64,000 nt of DNA from Microbaculum marinum (GCF_042646165.1 NZ_JBHRTC010000011.1); one strand, 5' to 3'. Numbered from the stretch's first letter, positions 16,349 through 24,944 are shown. The notes: generated from the sequence alone by a model not told the origin. Program-made: numbers and translations.

Positions 16349-18727
16349 GTGAACTGGATCGGAAAGCCGCTTCGCCGCAAGGAGGACCAGAGGTTCATCA
16401 CCGGCGCCGGCACCTATGTGGCCGATGTCGCTGCACATCTCTACGGAACCGCCCGACTGCACGTGGTCCGCTCGCCTCAAGCAAGCGCGGCCATTCGCTC
16501 GATCGACATCGACCGGGCCCGCCAGCAGCCGGGCGTGCTCGACATATTCACGGGTGCCGATCTCGATGCGGCCGGCATCGGCACGCTGCCCTGCGCCTGG
16601 CCCGTCGACAGCAGCGACGGCACGCCGATGGCCGCGCCTGCCCATCCGGTGCTCGCGACCGAACGTGTGATCCATGTCGGCGATCCGGTCGTCGCGGTCG
16701 TCGCGGAGACCCTCGCGGATGCAGAAGCCGCAGCGGACCTGATCGAGATCGACTACGAGACCGGCGCGAGCCAGACTGATCTCCGGACCAGCCTCGCGGC
16801 GGACGCGCCCCTCGTCCATGCCGGCTCCGGCTCCAACCTGTGCTACGACTGGTCGCTGGGCGATCCCGGCAAGGTTGACGCGCTGCTGGCCGGTTCGGCG
16901 CACGTGGTCGAGCTGGACCTGATCCAGAACCGGGTCAATGCAAGTCCCATGGAAACCCGGGGGACGATCGGGCTCTACGAGCGCGGCCGTGACGAATACA
17001 CGCTCTTTACGTCCAACCAGAACCCCCATCCGATCCGCGTCATGCTGTCGGCCAGCACGCTGAAGATCCCGGAGGAGCGGATCCGCGTCATCTCCCCGGA
17101 CGTCGGCGGCGGCTTCGGAATGAAGATCTATCACTACAACGAGGAAGTGCTGGTCCTGTTCGCCGCCAGGCGCATCGGTCGCCCGGTCTGCTGGATCGCG
17201 ACACGTTCGGAGGCCTTCCTCGCCGATACCTACGCACGCGACCACGCCACCAGGGTTCGCCTTGGTCTCGACGCCGATGGCAGGTTCACGGCGCTGCAGG
17301 TCGACACCATCGCCAACATGGGCGCCTACCTCTCCACCTTCGCCCCGGCGATTCCCACCTTCTTCTACGGCAATCCGTTTCCCGGGCCCTACGCGCTACG
17401 GGACGTGCACGTGCGGGTCCGTGCGGCGTTCACCAACACCACGCCGGTCGATGCATATCGCGGCGCCGGGCGACCGGAGACGACCTACGTCCTGGAACGG
17501 ATCGTCGACATGGCCGCCGACAAGCTCGGCATGGATCCGTTCGAGCTGCGGGCGAAGAATCTGATCCAGCCCGAGCAGATCCCGTATCGCACGCCGTTCC
17601 TGTGGACATACGACTCCGGCGATCTGCCCAAGGCGCTGTCGACCGCGCGCGAGATTGCCGACCTTCCAGGCTTTTCCCAGCGTCGGAAGTCCTCGGAGGC
17701 GGCCGGCCGGCGCCGCGGCCTCGGCGTCGCCTTCTACATGGAGGCATGCGGCATGGGGCCCTCCGAAATGCTGATCGAGCAGGGCTGTGGCGGCGGCCAG
17801 TACGAGGTCGCCGTCGTGCGGGTCAGTCCGACCGGCGGTATCACCGTGCTCACGGGCAGCCACACGCACGGCCAGGGCCACGAGACCGCCTTCGCGCAGC
17901 TCGTCGCGGAGGAGACGGGGCTCGACCCGGCCGACATCGAGATCGTCCACGGGGATACGGCCAGGGTGCCCTACGGCATCGGTACGTACGGATCACGCTC
18001 GCTTGCGGTCGGCGGCAGCGCGCTGATCGGCTCCACCCGCAAGGTGGTCGGCAAGATGAAACGCATCGCGGCCCACATGCTGGAGTGTGAGCCCGAAGAC
18101 GTGGAACTGCATGACGGCGTGTTCAGTGCGCCGCCGCGCAACCGGACGCTCACCTTCGCCGAGGTCGCAGGCCGGGCATATGCGCCCGCCGGGTATCCCG
18201 ACCGGCTCGAACCGGGCCTTGAGGAAACGACCTATTTCGACCCGGAGGCGTTCACGTTCCCGTACGGCTGCCACATGGTCGAGGTCGAAATCGATCCGGA
18301 TACGGGTTCGGTGCGCGTCGATCGCTATCTCGCCGTCGACGACTTCGGCCGGATCGTCAATCCGATGATCGTCGAGGGACAGATCCATGGCGGTGCCGCG
18401 CAGGGCATCGGGCAGGCATGTCTTGAGGGGTGCCGCTACGATCCGGAGTCGGGTCAGCTGCTGACGGGATCGTTTACGGACTACGCGATGCCTCGCGCCA
18501 GCGACGTTCCGGCGATCGAATTCCATTCCTTCGAGACCGTCTGCACGACCAATCCGGTCGGGGCCAAGGGTTGCGGCGAGGCCGCCGCGATCGCCGGGCC
18601 GGCGGCGGCGATCAATGCGATCTGCAATGCCCTGAACGATCTCGGCGTGCGGCACGTCGACATGCCGGCGACGCCGCAGGCGGTCTGGGACGCGATACGG
18701 GCGGCAACCCACGCAGATGGACCTTGA
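16349..18727 (+). CDS. Xanthine dehydrogenase family molybdopterin-binding subunit (CoxL-type), orphan
   Basis: A 792-residue large subunit of a molybdenum hydroxylase, which oxidises a substrate with water and passes electrons to iron-sulphur and FAD partners. It starts WIGKPLRRKEDQRFITG as usual for CoxL-type chains. It carries GGGFGMK for the cofactor, AYRGAGRPE near residue 370 and the likely catalytic Glu about residue 744 in GAKGCGEAAAI. The AYRGAGR motif, not AYRCSFR, argues against a true CO dehydrogenase. The GTG start follows GGTGAGGAG. No [2Fe-2S] or FAD subunit is encoded nearby, so partners must come from elsewhere. The substrate is unknown, perhaps a heterocyclic amide. Confidence 0.9.
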   Translation: MNWIGKPLRRKEDQRFITGAGTYVADVAAHLYGTARLHVVRSPQASAAIRSIDIDRARQQPGVLDIFTGADLDAAGIGTLPCAWPVDSSDGTPMAAPAHPVLATERVIHVGDPVVAVVAETLADAEAAADLIEIDYETGASQTDLRTSLAADAPLVHAGSGSNLCYDWSLGDPGKVDALLAGSAHVVELDLIQNRVNASPMETRGTIGLYERGRDEYTLFTSNQNPHPIRVMLSASTLKIPEERIRVISPDVGGGFGMKIYHYNEEVLVLFAARRIGRPVCWIATRSEAFLADTYARDHATRVRLGLDADGRFTALQVDTIANMGAYLSTFAPAIPTFFYGNPFPGPYALRDVHVRVRAAFTNTTPVDAYRGAGRPETTYVLERIVDMAADKLGMDPFELRAKNLIQPEQIPYRTPFLWTYDSGDLPKALSTAREIADLPGFSQRRKSSEAAGRRRGLGVAFYMEACGMGPSEMLIEQGCGGGQYEVAVVRVSPTGGITVLTGSHTHGQGHETAFAQLVAEETGLDPADIEIVHGDTARVPYGIGTYGSRSLAVGGSALIGSTRKVVGKMKRIAAHMLECEPEDVELHDGVFSAPPRNRTLTFAEVAGRAYAPAGYPDRLEPGLEETTYFDPEAFTFPYGCHMVEVEIDPDTGSVRVDRYLAVDDFGRIVNPMIVEGQIHGGAAQGIGQACLEGCRYDPESGQLLTGSFTDYAMPRASDVPAIEFHSFETVCTTNPVGAKGCGEAAAIAGPAAAINAICNALNDLGVRHVDMPATPQAVWDAIRAATHADGP

Positions 18728-18793
18728 CGGACGGGTCCGGATCACCAACACACTTGGTTTGTTAATCATCGACGCGAAGCGGGAGACTGTTAC

Positions 18794-19378
18794 ATGAGTG
18801 TAGCTGCGACACGGGGATCGACACTGGCGGGAGCGCTCTGGCCGGCCGAAGGGGCCATGGGCATCGCGCGCGGCGTTCTGCTCGCGGTGGTGGGGTCGGC
18901 CTTGCTGGCTATCTCGGCGAAGGTGCTGGTGCCGTTCTGGCCGGTACAGATGAGCATGCAGACGTTCGCCGTCCTGGTGATCGGGGCAGCCTACGGTCCT
19001 CGCCTCGCCGGCGCGACGGTCGCGCTGTACCTTGCCCAGGGCGCAATGGGCCTCCCGGTCTTTGGCCTGGGCTCGGGCCTTGCCTACCTGATGGGACCGA
19101 CCGGCGGCTACCTGATCGGCTTCTTCTTTGCCGCCATCGTCGTCGGCCACCTCGCCGAGCGCGGGTTCGATCGGCGCTGGTCCACCGCCCTTGTCGCCTT
19201 CCTGATCGGCGACATCATCATCTTCGCCTTCGGCCTGGCGTGGCTGACGGGGCTGATCGGCTTCGAGAAGGCGCTCGCCGGCGGATTGCTGCCGTTCCTG
19301 CCGGCAGAGGCGCTGAAGATCGCGCTGGCGATGGCCGTCCTGCCGATCGCCTGGAAGGTCGTTGGCCGCAAGGGCTGA
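18794..19378 (+). CDS. bioY: Biotin transporter BioY
   Basis: A 194-residue membrane protein with about six spans, the S component of a biotin ECF-type transporter, which in many proteobacteria can act alone. Diagnostic segments are VPFWPVQMSMQTFAVL, GAAYGPRLAGATVALYLAQG and GPTGGYLIGFF. It lies 66 bp after the CoxL-type gene and just downstream of the biotin-dependent enzyme genes, which suggests that cofactor uptake is matched to enzyme need. I found no sequence like the BioR operator (TTATMKATAA) in front of it. A strong terminator follows. Confidence 0.93.
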   Translation: MSVAATRGSTLAGALWPAEGAMGIARGVLLAVVGSALLAISAKVLVPFWPVQMSMQTFAVLVIGAAYGPRLAGATVALYLAQGAMGLPVFGLGSGLAYLMGPTGGYLIGFFFAAIVVGHLAERGFDRRWSTALVAFLIGDIIIFAFGLAWLTGLIGFEKALAGGLLPFLPAEALKIALAMAVLPIAWKVVGRKG

Positions 19379-19425
19379 ACCGCACACGGGCGTCGGGCAG
19401 ACCGAGCCCGTTCCTCACATCCGAC

Positions 19426-19459
19426 TGCCCCCGGGAGGCTCGCCCCCGGGGGCATTTTT
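19426..19459 (+). terminator. Rho-independent terminator after bioY
   Basis: TGCCCCC (19426-19432) pairs with GGGGGCA (19448-19454), with an inner GGG/CCC pairing in the loop, followed by TTTTT. It separates the carboxylase/bioY region from the pyrimidine island. Confidence 0.85.
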
Positions 19460-19605
19460 GTGTTCCGAGACCCTGCCGAAGCCCCATGCGTTTCGTCGCG
19501 CGAGAACTCTGCTCACGGACGGACGCCCTTTCGTTGCCCGCCCGCTGGCCACTATCTGGGCAGCGGCCGAAATCCGTTGCTCAGGAATTGCGCAGCCGGT
19601 AAATT

Positions 19606-19623
19606 TTTGACCGGCCGATAAAA
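19606..19623. promoter_or_regulatory. Shared box TTTGACCGGCCGATAAAA upstream of the BMP importer
   Basis: This 18-bp stretch agrees at 15 of 18 positions with 26280-26297 upstream of the preT operon. The left part TTGACC resembles the RutR half-site TTGACCA, while the right part (GATAAA) differs from TGGTCAA. It lies 24 bp before a candidate RpoN promoter. It may be the operator of one of the two RutR-like TetR proteins at 30658-32103; that is inference. Confidence 0.5.
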
Positions 19624-19644
19624 GAAAATGCCGGTTCGCCTCGA

Positions 19645-19660
19645 TTGGCACGGTTCTTGT
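19645..19660 (+). promoter_or_regulatory. Candidate sigma-54 (RpoN) promoter of the BMP importer
   Basis: TTGGCACGGTTCTTGT fits the -24/-12 consensus TTGGCACG-N4-TTGC with a single final mismatch (T for C). The GG at 19647-19648 and the GT at 19659-19660 are ten bases apart, the required spacing. It lies 70 bp before the ATG at 19730. RpoN control would fit nitrogen-limited uptake of a pyrimidine. Confidence 0.5.
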
Positions 19661-19676
19661 GTGCGGCTTTACTTGG

Positions 19677-19702
19677 CCAGGAGCGGCAGCCGCCGCTCCT
19701 GG
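19677..19702 (+). promoter_or_regulatory. Strong hairpin in the leader of the BMP importer mRNA
   Basis: CCAGGAGCGGC (19677-19687), loop AGCC, then GCCGCTCCTGG (19692-19702) form a perfect 11-bp stem 27 bases before the start codon. No T-run follows, so it is not a terminator. It could stabilise the 5' end or act in post-transcriptional control. Confidence 0.5.
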
Positions 19703-19729
19703 GCTGCAAATCGGAGGGGAGAAAATCAG

Positions 19730-20725
19730 ATGAAGTCGGGTTGGAATCCAACGCGCCGCGCAGTCTTGGCTGCCGCAGCGCTTGCGACTGGTTTCGCGCT
19801 GTTCGGGACATCCGCCATGGCCGATCCGATCAAGGTCGCGGCCATCTACACCGTGCCGGTCGAGCAGCAGTGGGTCAGCCGCATCCACAAGGCGCTCAAT
19901 GCCGCCGAGGAGCGCGGCGACATCACCTACGAATATTCGGAGAACGTCGCCAACACCGACTACGAGCGCGTCATGCGCGAATATGCCGAGCAGGGCAGCG
20001 ACCTCGTCATCGGCGAGGTTTTCGGCGTCGAGCGCGCGGCGCGCAAGGTTGCCGCCGACTATCCTGACATCGCTTTCCTGATGGGATCCTCGTTCGGGCC
20101 CTCGCAGCCCAACTTTGCGGTGTTCGACAACTTCATCCACGAGCCGAGCTACCTGACCGGCATGATCGCAGGAGCGGCGACGGAATCCGACATCATCGGC
20201 ATGGTCGGCGGATATGCGATCCCCGAGGTCAACCGGCTGATGAACGCCTTCATGGAAGGCGCCCTGTCCGTCAATCCCGACGTCAAGTTCCTCGTGACCT
20301 TCATCAACTCCTGGTACGATCCGCCGAAGGCCAAGGAAGCCGCCTTCGCCATGATCGACAAGGGGGCCGACATCCTCTACGCGGAGCGCTTCGGCGTCTC
20401 GGATGCCGCCAAGGAGCGCGGTGTCAAGGCGATCGGCAACGTCATCGACACCGCCGCCGACTATCCCGGCACGATCCTGGCGAGTGCGCTCTGGCACATG
20501 GAGCCGACCATCGACAGGGCGATCGCCGCGGTGCAGGATGGCAGCTTCGAGCCGGCCGACTATGGCCAGTACAGCTACATGGGCTACGGCGGCGGTTCGT
20601 TCGTTGTCGACGAGTCGCTTGCCTCCGCTGACTCGGTTGCCGCAGCCAAGGAAAAGGAACAGGAGATCAAGGATGGCCTGTTCCGCGTCAACGTCAACGA
20701 CGCCGAGCCCAAGTCGACGATGTGA
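19730..20725 (+). CDS. BMP family ABC transporter substrate-binding protein
   Basis: A 331-residue periplasmic protein of the BMP (PnrA/Med) lipoprotein-like family, which binds nucleosides or nucleobases. The signal sequence carries paired arginines (NPTRRAVLAAAALA) and ends near AMA before DPIKVAAIY. The ATG at 19730 follows GGAGGGGAG. Typical family segments are NTDYERVMREYAEQGSDLV and SWYDPPKAKEAA. It heads an operon with an ATPase and two permeases. The setting beside cytosine-deaminase-like and preTA genes points to pyrimidine uptake. A hairpin follows the stop codon, as is common when the binding protein must be made in excess. Confidence 0.9.
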   Translation: MKSGWNPTRRAVLAAAALATGFALFGTSAMADPIKVAAIYTVPVEQQWVSRIHKALNAAEERGDITYEYSENVANTDYERVMREYAEQGSDLVIGEVFGVERAARKVAADYPDIAFLMGSSFGPSQPNFAVFDNFIHEPSYLTGMIAGAATESDIIGMVGGYAIPEVNRLMNAFMEGALSVNPDVKFLVTFINSWYDPPKAKEAAFAMIDKGADILYAERFGVSDAAKERGVKAIGNVIDTAADYPGTILASALWHMEPTIDRAIAAVQDGSFEPADYGQYSYMGYGGGSFVVDESLASADSVAAAKEKEQEIKDGLFRVNVNDAEPKSTM

Positions 20726-20730
20726 GGCCC

Positions 20731-20752
20731 ACCCGGCGCCTTCGCGCCGGGT
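20731..20752 (+). promoter_or_regulatory. Hairpin after the BMP binding-protein gene
   Basis: ACCCGGCGC, loop CTTC, GCGCCGGGT form a 9-bp stem five bases after the stop codon, with no T-run. It may protect the 3' end of the binding-protein mRNA. A similar hairpin (33961-33980) precedes the same repeat type elsewhere, so it may be part of the repeat. Confidence 0.5.
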
Positions 20753-20763
20753 CCCTACCCCGA

Positions 20764-20885
20764 CCCTCCTCCACAAGGGGGAGGGAGCGAGTGCCGCGTG
20801 GTCCGCGGTTCCGACCCATATAGGCGTGGTCGCACAGGGCTGCACGATTTCCCCTCCCGCTCGTGGGGAGGGCAGGGGACAGGCG
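20764..20885. repeat. GC-rich mosaic palindromic repeat, copy 1 (family B)
   Basis: The left module is CCCTCCTCCACAAGGGGGAGGG (the core CCACAAGGGGGAGGG ends near 20785). The right module, CCCCTCCCGCTCGTGGGGAG, lies near 20851-20870. The same two-module design recurs at 33988-34131, and the left module alone at 23818-23855. All copies are intergenic, as expected for mosaic elements of rhizobial genomes. Confidence 0.65.
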
Positions 20886-20941
20886 GCTCGCGGCAGCGGG
20901 CCGATAGTGGTTGCCGATCGGGAGGAGGGGGAGCCGTTCCG

Positions 20942-22501
20942 ATGACTGCAGCGATTGCCGGCGCGCCGGGCGCGCCCGTCGTGCTGGCGCTGCGTGGCGT
21001 CACCAAGCGCTTCGGCCCGCTCGTCGCCAACGACGCGATCGACCTCGAACTGAGGCGTGGGGAGATCCTTGCGCTGCTCGGCGAGAACGGCGCCGGCAAG
21101 ACCACCCTTATGAACGTCCTGTTCGGCCACTACGTCGCCGACGCAGGGGAAGTTCTCGTCGCCGGGCAGGACGGCACACTTGCGCCGCTGGAGGAGGGCT
21201 CGCCTCATGCCGCTCTCGCCGCCGGAATTGGCATGGTCCACCAGCACTTCACCCTGGCCGAAAATCTTACCGGTCTCGAGAACATCGTTCTGGGAACCGA
21301 GCGCAGCCTGAATTTCGGCCTCTCCAGGGGGCCGGCGCGGCGCAAGGTCGCCGACCTGATGAAGCGATCCGGCCTGACCGTGGATCTCGACGTGCAGGTC
21401 TCCAGGCTGACCGTCGGCGAGAAGCAGCGCGTCGAGATACTGAAGGCGCTCTACCGGGACGCCCGCATCATCGTCATGGACGAACCGACGGCAGTGCTGA
21501 CGCCGCAGGAGGCCGAAAGCCTGTTCGGGACGATCCGGTCGCTGGCGGCGGCAGGCCTCGCGGTGATCTTCATCGCCCACAAGCTTGCCGAGGTGCTGGC
21601 CGTTTCGGACCGCATCGCCGTTTTGCGCGGCGGCAGGAAGGTCGGCGAGTTGGAAACGGCGCGGGCCGATCGCCGCAAGATCGCCGAGCTGATGGTCGGC
21701 CGCGACGTCCCGGCCAGCCGCCGTACTCCGCGCGACCCGGGTGCCCCGGTCCTCGAACTGCGCGCCGTGGTGGTTGCCGGTGCCGACGCCCGCAAGTCCC
21801 TGCACGGGGTGAGCCTGACGGTCCGCGAGGGCGAGATCGTCGGCATCGCCGGGGTTTCCGGCAACGGGCAGGCCGCGCTCGCCGGCGTGGTGGCCGGCCT
21901 GGATGCGCCGACGTCCGGCGAAATGATCCTGTACGGCGAGAAGATTGGCCGTTTCGATCCGCGCCGGTTTTCCCGCGCCGGCATCGCCCGCATTCCCGAA
22001 GACCGCCACCATGACGGCGTCGTCGGCGCGATGACCGTGGCCGAGAACATCGCCATCGAGGAGGTTCGCGAGCCGGCGTTCCAGACGGCCGGTTTCCTGA
22101 AGCGCGAGTCGATCCGCGCCAGCGCCGTGGAGGCGATCGAGAGCTACGACGTGCGCTGTCCCGGTCCGGATGCGCCGTCGCGCCTGCTGTCGGGCGGCAA
22201 CATCCAGAAGCTGATCCTGGCTCGCGTTCTCGACCGCGACCCTCGGCTGGTGCTGGCCAACCAGCCCACGCGCGGCCTTGACGTCGGGGCCCAGACCGAG
22301 GTGCACCGCAGGCTCCTCGATGCCCGTCAGCGCGGCGCCGGCATCCTGCTGATTTCCGAGGACCTCGACGAACTGATGATCCTCTGCGACCGGATCGCCG
22401 TGATCCACAACGGCGCCCTCAGCGAGGCGCTGCCGACCGAGATGCTCGACCGCGGCACCCTCGGCCTGATGATGGCCGGCCACGACGAGGCTGCTGCATG
22501 A
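20942..22501 (+). CDS. BMP-type ABC importer, double ATP-binding protein
   Basis: A 519-residue two-domain ATPase of the simple-sugar/nucleoside type. Domain 1 has GENGAGKTTLMN, the weak signature LTVGEKQR and IIVMDEPTAVL. Domain 2 has GVSGNGQAAL, the signature LLSGGNIQK and LVLANQPTRGLDVGAQ; the last replaces the usual Asp-Glu of Walker B by Asn-Gln, a feature I associate with BMP-type ATPases. The ATG at 20942 follows GAGGAGGGGG; the frame upstream crosses a repeat and is not coding. It drives the two permeases that follow. Confidence 0.93.
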   Translation: MTAAIAGAPGAPVVLALRGVTKRFGPLVANDAIDLELRRGEILALLGENGAGKTTLMNVLFGHYVADAGEVLVAGQDGTLAPLEEGSPHAALAAGIGMVHQHFTLAENLTGLENIVLGTERSLNFGLSRGPARRKVADLMKRSGLTVDLDVQVSRLTVGEKQRVEILKALYRDARIIVMDEPTAVLTPQEAESLFGTIRSLAAAGLAVIFIAHKLAEVLAVSDRIAVLRGGRKVGELETARADRRKIAELMVGRDVPASRRTPRDPGAPVLELRAVVVAGADARKSLHGVSLTVREGEIVGIAGVSGNGQAALAGVVAGLDAPTSGEMILYGEKIGRFDPRRFSRAGIARIPEDRHHDGVVGAMTVAENIAIEEVREPAFQTAGFLKRESIRASAVEAIESYDVRCPGPDAPSRLLSGGNIQKLILARVLDRDPRLVLANQPTRGLDVGAQTEVHRRLLDARQRGAGILLISEDLDELMILCDRIAVIHNGALSEALPTEMLDRGTLGLMMAGHDEAAA

Positions 22502-22527
22502 TCGAATTCAGCGCAAAACTCTCCGCT

Positions 22528-22630
22528 CGTCATCCCGGCCGCAGCGGAGCGGAGAGCCGGGATCGGAGTGCCACAGGAAGTCCGGTGGCTCTCCGATCCC
22601 GGATCGGCCATGCGGTCGTCCGGGATGACG
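22528..22630. repeat. CGTCATCCCGG palindromic repeat, copy 1 (family A)
   Basis: A 103-bp imperfect inverted repeat that starts CGTCATCCCGG and ends CCGGGATGACG, with inner complementary arms around GCCGGGATCGGAG and CTCCGATCCCGG. It fills the spacer between the ATPase and permease genes. Other copies are at 35481, 35912 and 41007. Confidence 0.75.
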
Positions 22631-22682
22631 AAAGAAGGTCTGCGTTGTTCAGAGCGACCGGCTTCTGCCGGAGGCATCTCCA

Positions 22683-23765
22683 ATGATCCGCTTCGAGCCG
22701 CGGCCCGCGATCACGCCGCTTCGCGCCGTCTCCGTGCCCGTTCTCGCCGCGCTCGCGGCGCTGGTGCTGGCGGCTGTGCCGCTTGCCTTCGCCGGGGCGC
22801 CGATCCTGTCGGCCTACGGGCTGATGGTGAAGGGCGCCTACGGCTCCTTGTTCGCCTTCTCCGAGACGCTGACGCGCACCACGCCGCTGATCCTGACCGG
22901 GCTCGCCGCCGCCGTTGCGTTCCGGGCAAAGCTCTGGAACATCGGCGGCGAAGGTCAGCTCTACGCCGGCGCGCTTGCCGCCGTCGCAGTCGGATCGGGG
23001 GCGTTTTCGGGACCGGCCTACGTGATGATCCCGACGGTGGTTGCTGCCGGCGCGGCGGCCGGCGCGCTGCTGATGCTCGGCCCGGCGCTTTTGAAGCTGC
23101 GCTTCGGCGCCGACGAGGTGGTGACCACGCTGCTGCTCAACTTCATCATGCTGCTGTTCGTCCAGATGATGCTGGAAGGCCCCCTGAAGGATCCGATGGG
23201 GCTCGGCTGGCCGCAGTCGTCCCCGATTGTCGACGAAGCCGTCCTGCCGCCGCTGATAGCACGCATGCGGGTACATTCCGGACTGCTGATCGGTCTCGTC
23301 ATGGCGATCGTTGTGCACGTGATGATCCGCTACGCGGTCTGGGGCTACGAGATCCGCGCGGTCGGGGAGAATCCGTCGGCTGCCCGCTACGCCGGCATTC
23401 CCGTCTCCGGCACCATCGTCCGCGTCGCGCTGATCTCCGGCGGCCTTGCCGGTCTCGCCGGCGTTGGCGAGGTGGCCGGCCTCAAGGGCTATCTTACCGC
23501 TGACCTATCGCCCGGCTTCGGCTATGCGGGCATCGTCGTCGCGATGCTCGCTGGGCTGTCGCCGCTCGGCGTGGTGGTCGCCGCGCTGTTCGTCGCCAGC
23601 GTTTTCGTCGGCGCCGACTCGATGAGCCGGGCGATCGGCGTCTCCAGCTATCTGGCCGATCTGGTCGTCGCCCTGTCGCTGCTTTGCGTCTTGGTCGGTG
23701 GCTTCGTCGTCCGCTACCGCATCCGCTGGATCGGCCGGCATCATGCGCACGGCGCAGAAGGGTAA
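22683..23765 (+). CDS. BMP-type ABC importer permease 1
   Basis: A 360-residue inner-membrane permease with about ten spans. It contains FRAKLWNIGGEGQLYAGAL and FGADEVVTTLLLNFIMLL, hallmarks of the permease that pairs with BMP binding proteins, and GLSPLGVVVAALFVASVFVG near the C-terminus. GGAGGCATCTCCA precedes the ATG. It forms the channel with the permease at 23999. Substrates of the family are nucleosides; here pyrimidines are the likely cargo. Confidence 0.92.
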   Translation: MIRFEPRPAITPLRAVSVPVLAALAALVLAAVPLAFAGAPILSAYGLMVKGAYGSLFAFSETLTRTTPLILTGLAAAVAFRAKLWNIGGEGQLYAGALAAVAVGSGAFSGPAYVMIPTVVAAGAAAGALLMLGPALLKLRFGADEVVTTLLLNFIMLLFVQMMLEGPLKDPMGLGWPQSSPIVDEAVLPPLIARMRVHSGLLIGLVMAIVVHVMIRYAVWGYEIRAVGENPSAARYAGIPVSGTIVRVALISGGLAGLAGVGEVAGLKGYLTADLSPGFGYAGIVVAMLAGLSPLGVVVAALFVASVFVGADSMSRAIGVSSYLADLVVALSLLCVLVGGFVVRYRIRWIGRHHAHGAEG

Positions 23766-23814
23766 GCGATGGTGAAGTTGGTCGAGCGACAGGCCGAGCC
23801 GACAGGCCGCGTAC

Positions 23815-23855
23815 CCCCCTCTCCATCTCTCCCCCACAAGGGGGGAGAGGGCCGG
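23815..23855. repeat. GC-rich palindromic repeat, copy 2 (family B, left module only)
   Basis: CTCTCCCCC, loop ACAA, GGGGGGAGAG around 23827-23849 is a near-perfect hairpin of the same type as 20764 and 33988. It sits in the 233-bp spacer between the two permease genes, in which I see no gene. Confidence 0.65.
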
Positions 23856-23998
23856 GTGGCGCATCCATCCGTCGAACGTCACTTGCGAGGGGATTGCTGC
23901 TCCATCAGTGCCGAAGTGTGGCCGCGCGATTGGCGCCTTGCTCCGCGGCGGCGACCGGAGGACGCCGTCCAACCCGACGCGCCCCCCGGAGCCGCCTG

Positions 23999-24940
23999 AT
24001 GGAAATCCTCGAGATCCTGATCACGGCGAACTTCTGGGCGGCGGCGGTCCGCATCGCCAGTCCGTTGATCTTCGGCGTCCTCGGCGCGTTGATCTGCGAG
24101 CGGGCCGGCGTGCTCAATCTCGGCATCGAGGGGATCTTCACCGCCGGGGCGATGGCGGGCTGGATGGCGGTGTGGCTCGGCCTGCCGCTGTGGGGCGGCG
24201 TTCTCGTCGCGGCGGCGACCGGCGGCGTGTTCGGGCTGCTTCACGCGGGGCTGACCGTCCCGCTCGGGCTGTCCCAGCACGTCTCGGGGATCGGCGTCAC
24301 GCTGCTCGCTTCCAGCCTCGCCTACTTCACTTACCGCACGGCGCTGCCGGACGTCACCTCGCCGCCGCGCATCGTGCCGTTCCAGCCGCTCGACGTGCCC
24401 ATCCTCTCCGATATCCCGTTTCTCGGCCCGGCCCTGTTCAACCAGACGGCCCTTACCTGGCTCGCCTTCGTTCTGGTCGGCGTCGTGGCCTACGTGCTCT
24501 ATCGCACCCCGCTCGGCCTTGCGCTCAGGGCCGTCGGCGACAACCCGGCCGCGGTCGACGCCCAGGGACTCTCGGTCTACGGACTCAGGATAGGGGCCGT
24601 GGTGGCCGGTTCGGCGCTGATGGCGATCGGTGGCGCCTTCCTGACGATGTCCGCCTTCGATGCCTTCTTCTTCGGCATGGTCAACGGCCGCGGCTGGATC
24701 TGCATCGCCCTCACCGTGTTCGCCTCCTGGCGACCGGGCAAGGCGCTGATCGGGGCGCTGCTGTTCGGCGCCTTCGATGCGTTTCAGGTGCGCCTGCAGA
24801 CCGAGATCGGGTCCTTCCTGCCGGGCCAGGTCTTCCTGATGCTGCCCTATGTGCTGTCGATCGTGGCGCTGGTACTCGTGGCGCGAAAGGCGGATTATCC
24901 CAGGGCTCTCCTGGTACCGTGGTTCAAGGGGCAGAGGTGA
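23999..24940 (+). CDS. BMP-type ABC importer permease 2
   Basis: A 313-residue permease starting MEILEILITANFWAAAVRIA, followed by CERAGVLNLGIEGIF, a signature of the second permease in BMP-type importers. LALRAVGDNPAAVDAQG lies in the second half. I placed the start at the ATG 23999, preceded by CCGGAGCC; the open frame upstream covers the repeat and is not coding. It ends 4 bp before the amidohydrolase start, so the importer and the deaminase are probably cotranscribed. Confidence 0.92.
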   Translation: MEILEILITANFWAAAVRIASPLIFGVLGALICERAGVLNLGIEGIFTAGAMAGWMAVWLGLPLWGGVLVAAATGGVFGLLHAGLTVPLGLSQHVSGIGVTLLASSLAYFTYRTALPDVTSPPRIVPFQPLDVPILSDIPFLGPALFNQTALTWLAFVLVGVVAYVLYRTPLGLALRAVGDNPAAVDAQGLSVYGLRIGAVVAGSALMAIGGAFLTMSAFDAFFFGMVNGRGWICIALTVFASWRPGKALIGALLFGAFDAFQVRLQTEIGSFLPGQVFLMLPYVLSIVALVLVARKADYPRALLVPWFKGQR

Positions 24941-24944
24941 GGGA

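Noticed and set aside
16349..18727. Carbon monoxide dehydrogenase
   Set aside because: The active-site loop reads AYRGAGR rather than the AYRCSFR of true CO dehydrogenase, and the coxM/coxS partners are missing.
18728..18793. BioR operator before bioY
   Set aside because: No match to TTATMKATAA in this spacer; the closest run (TTGTTAATCATC) is too different.
19415..22483. Very long open frame on the minus strand across the BMP importer genes
   Set aside because: It runs opposite to clear ABC transporter genes, has no recognisable domain and reflects the scarcity of stop codons in GC-rich DNA.
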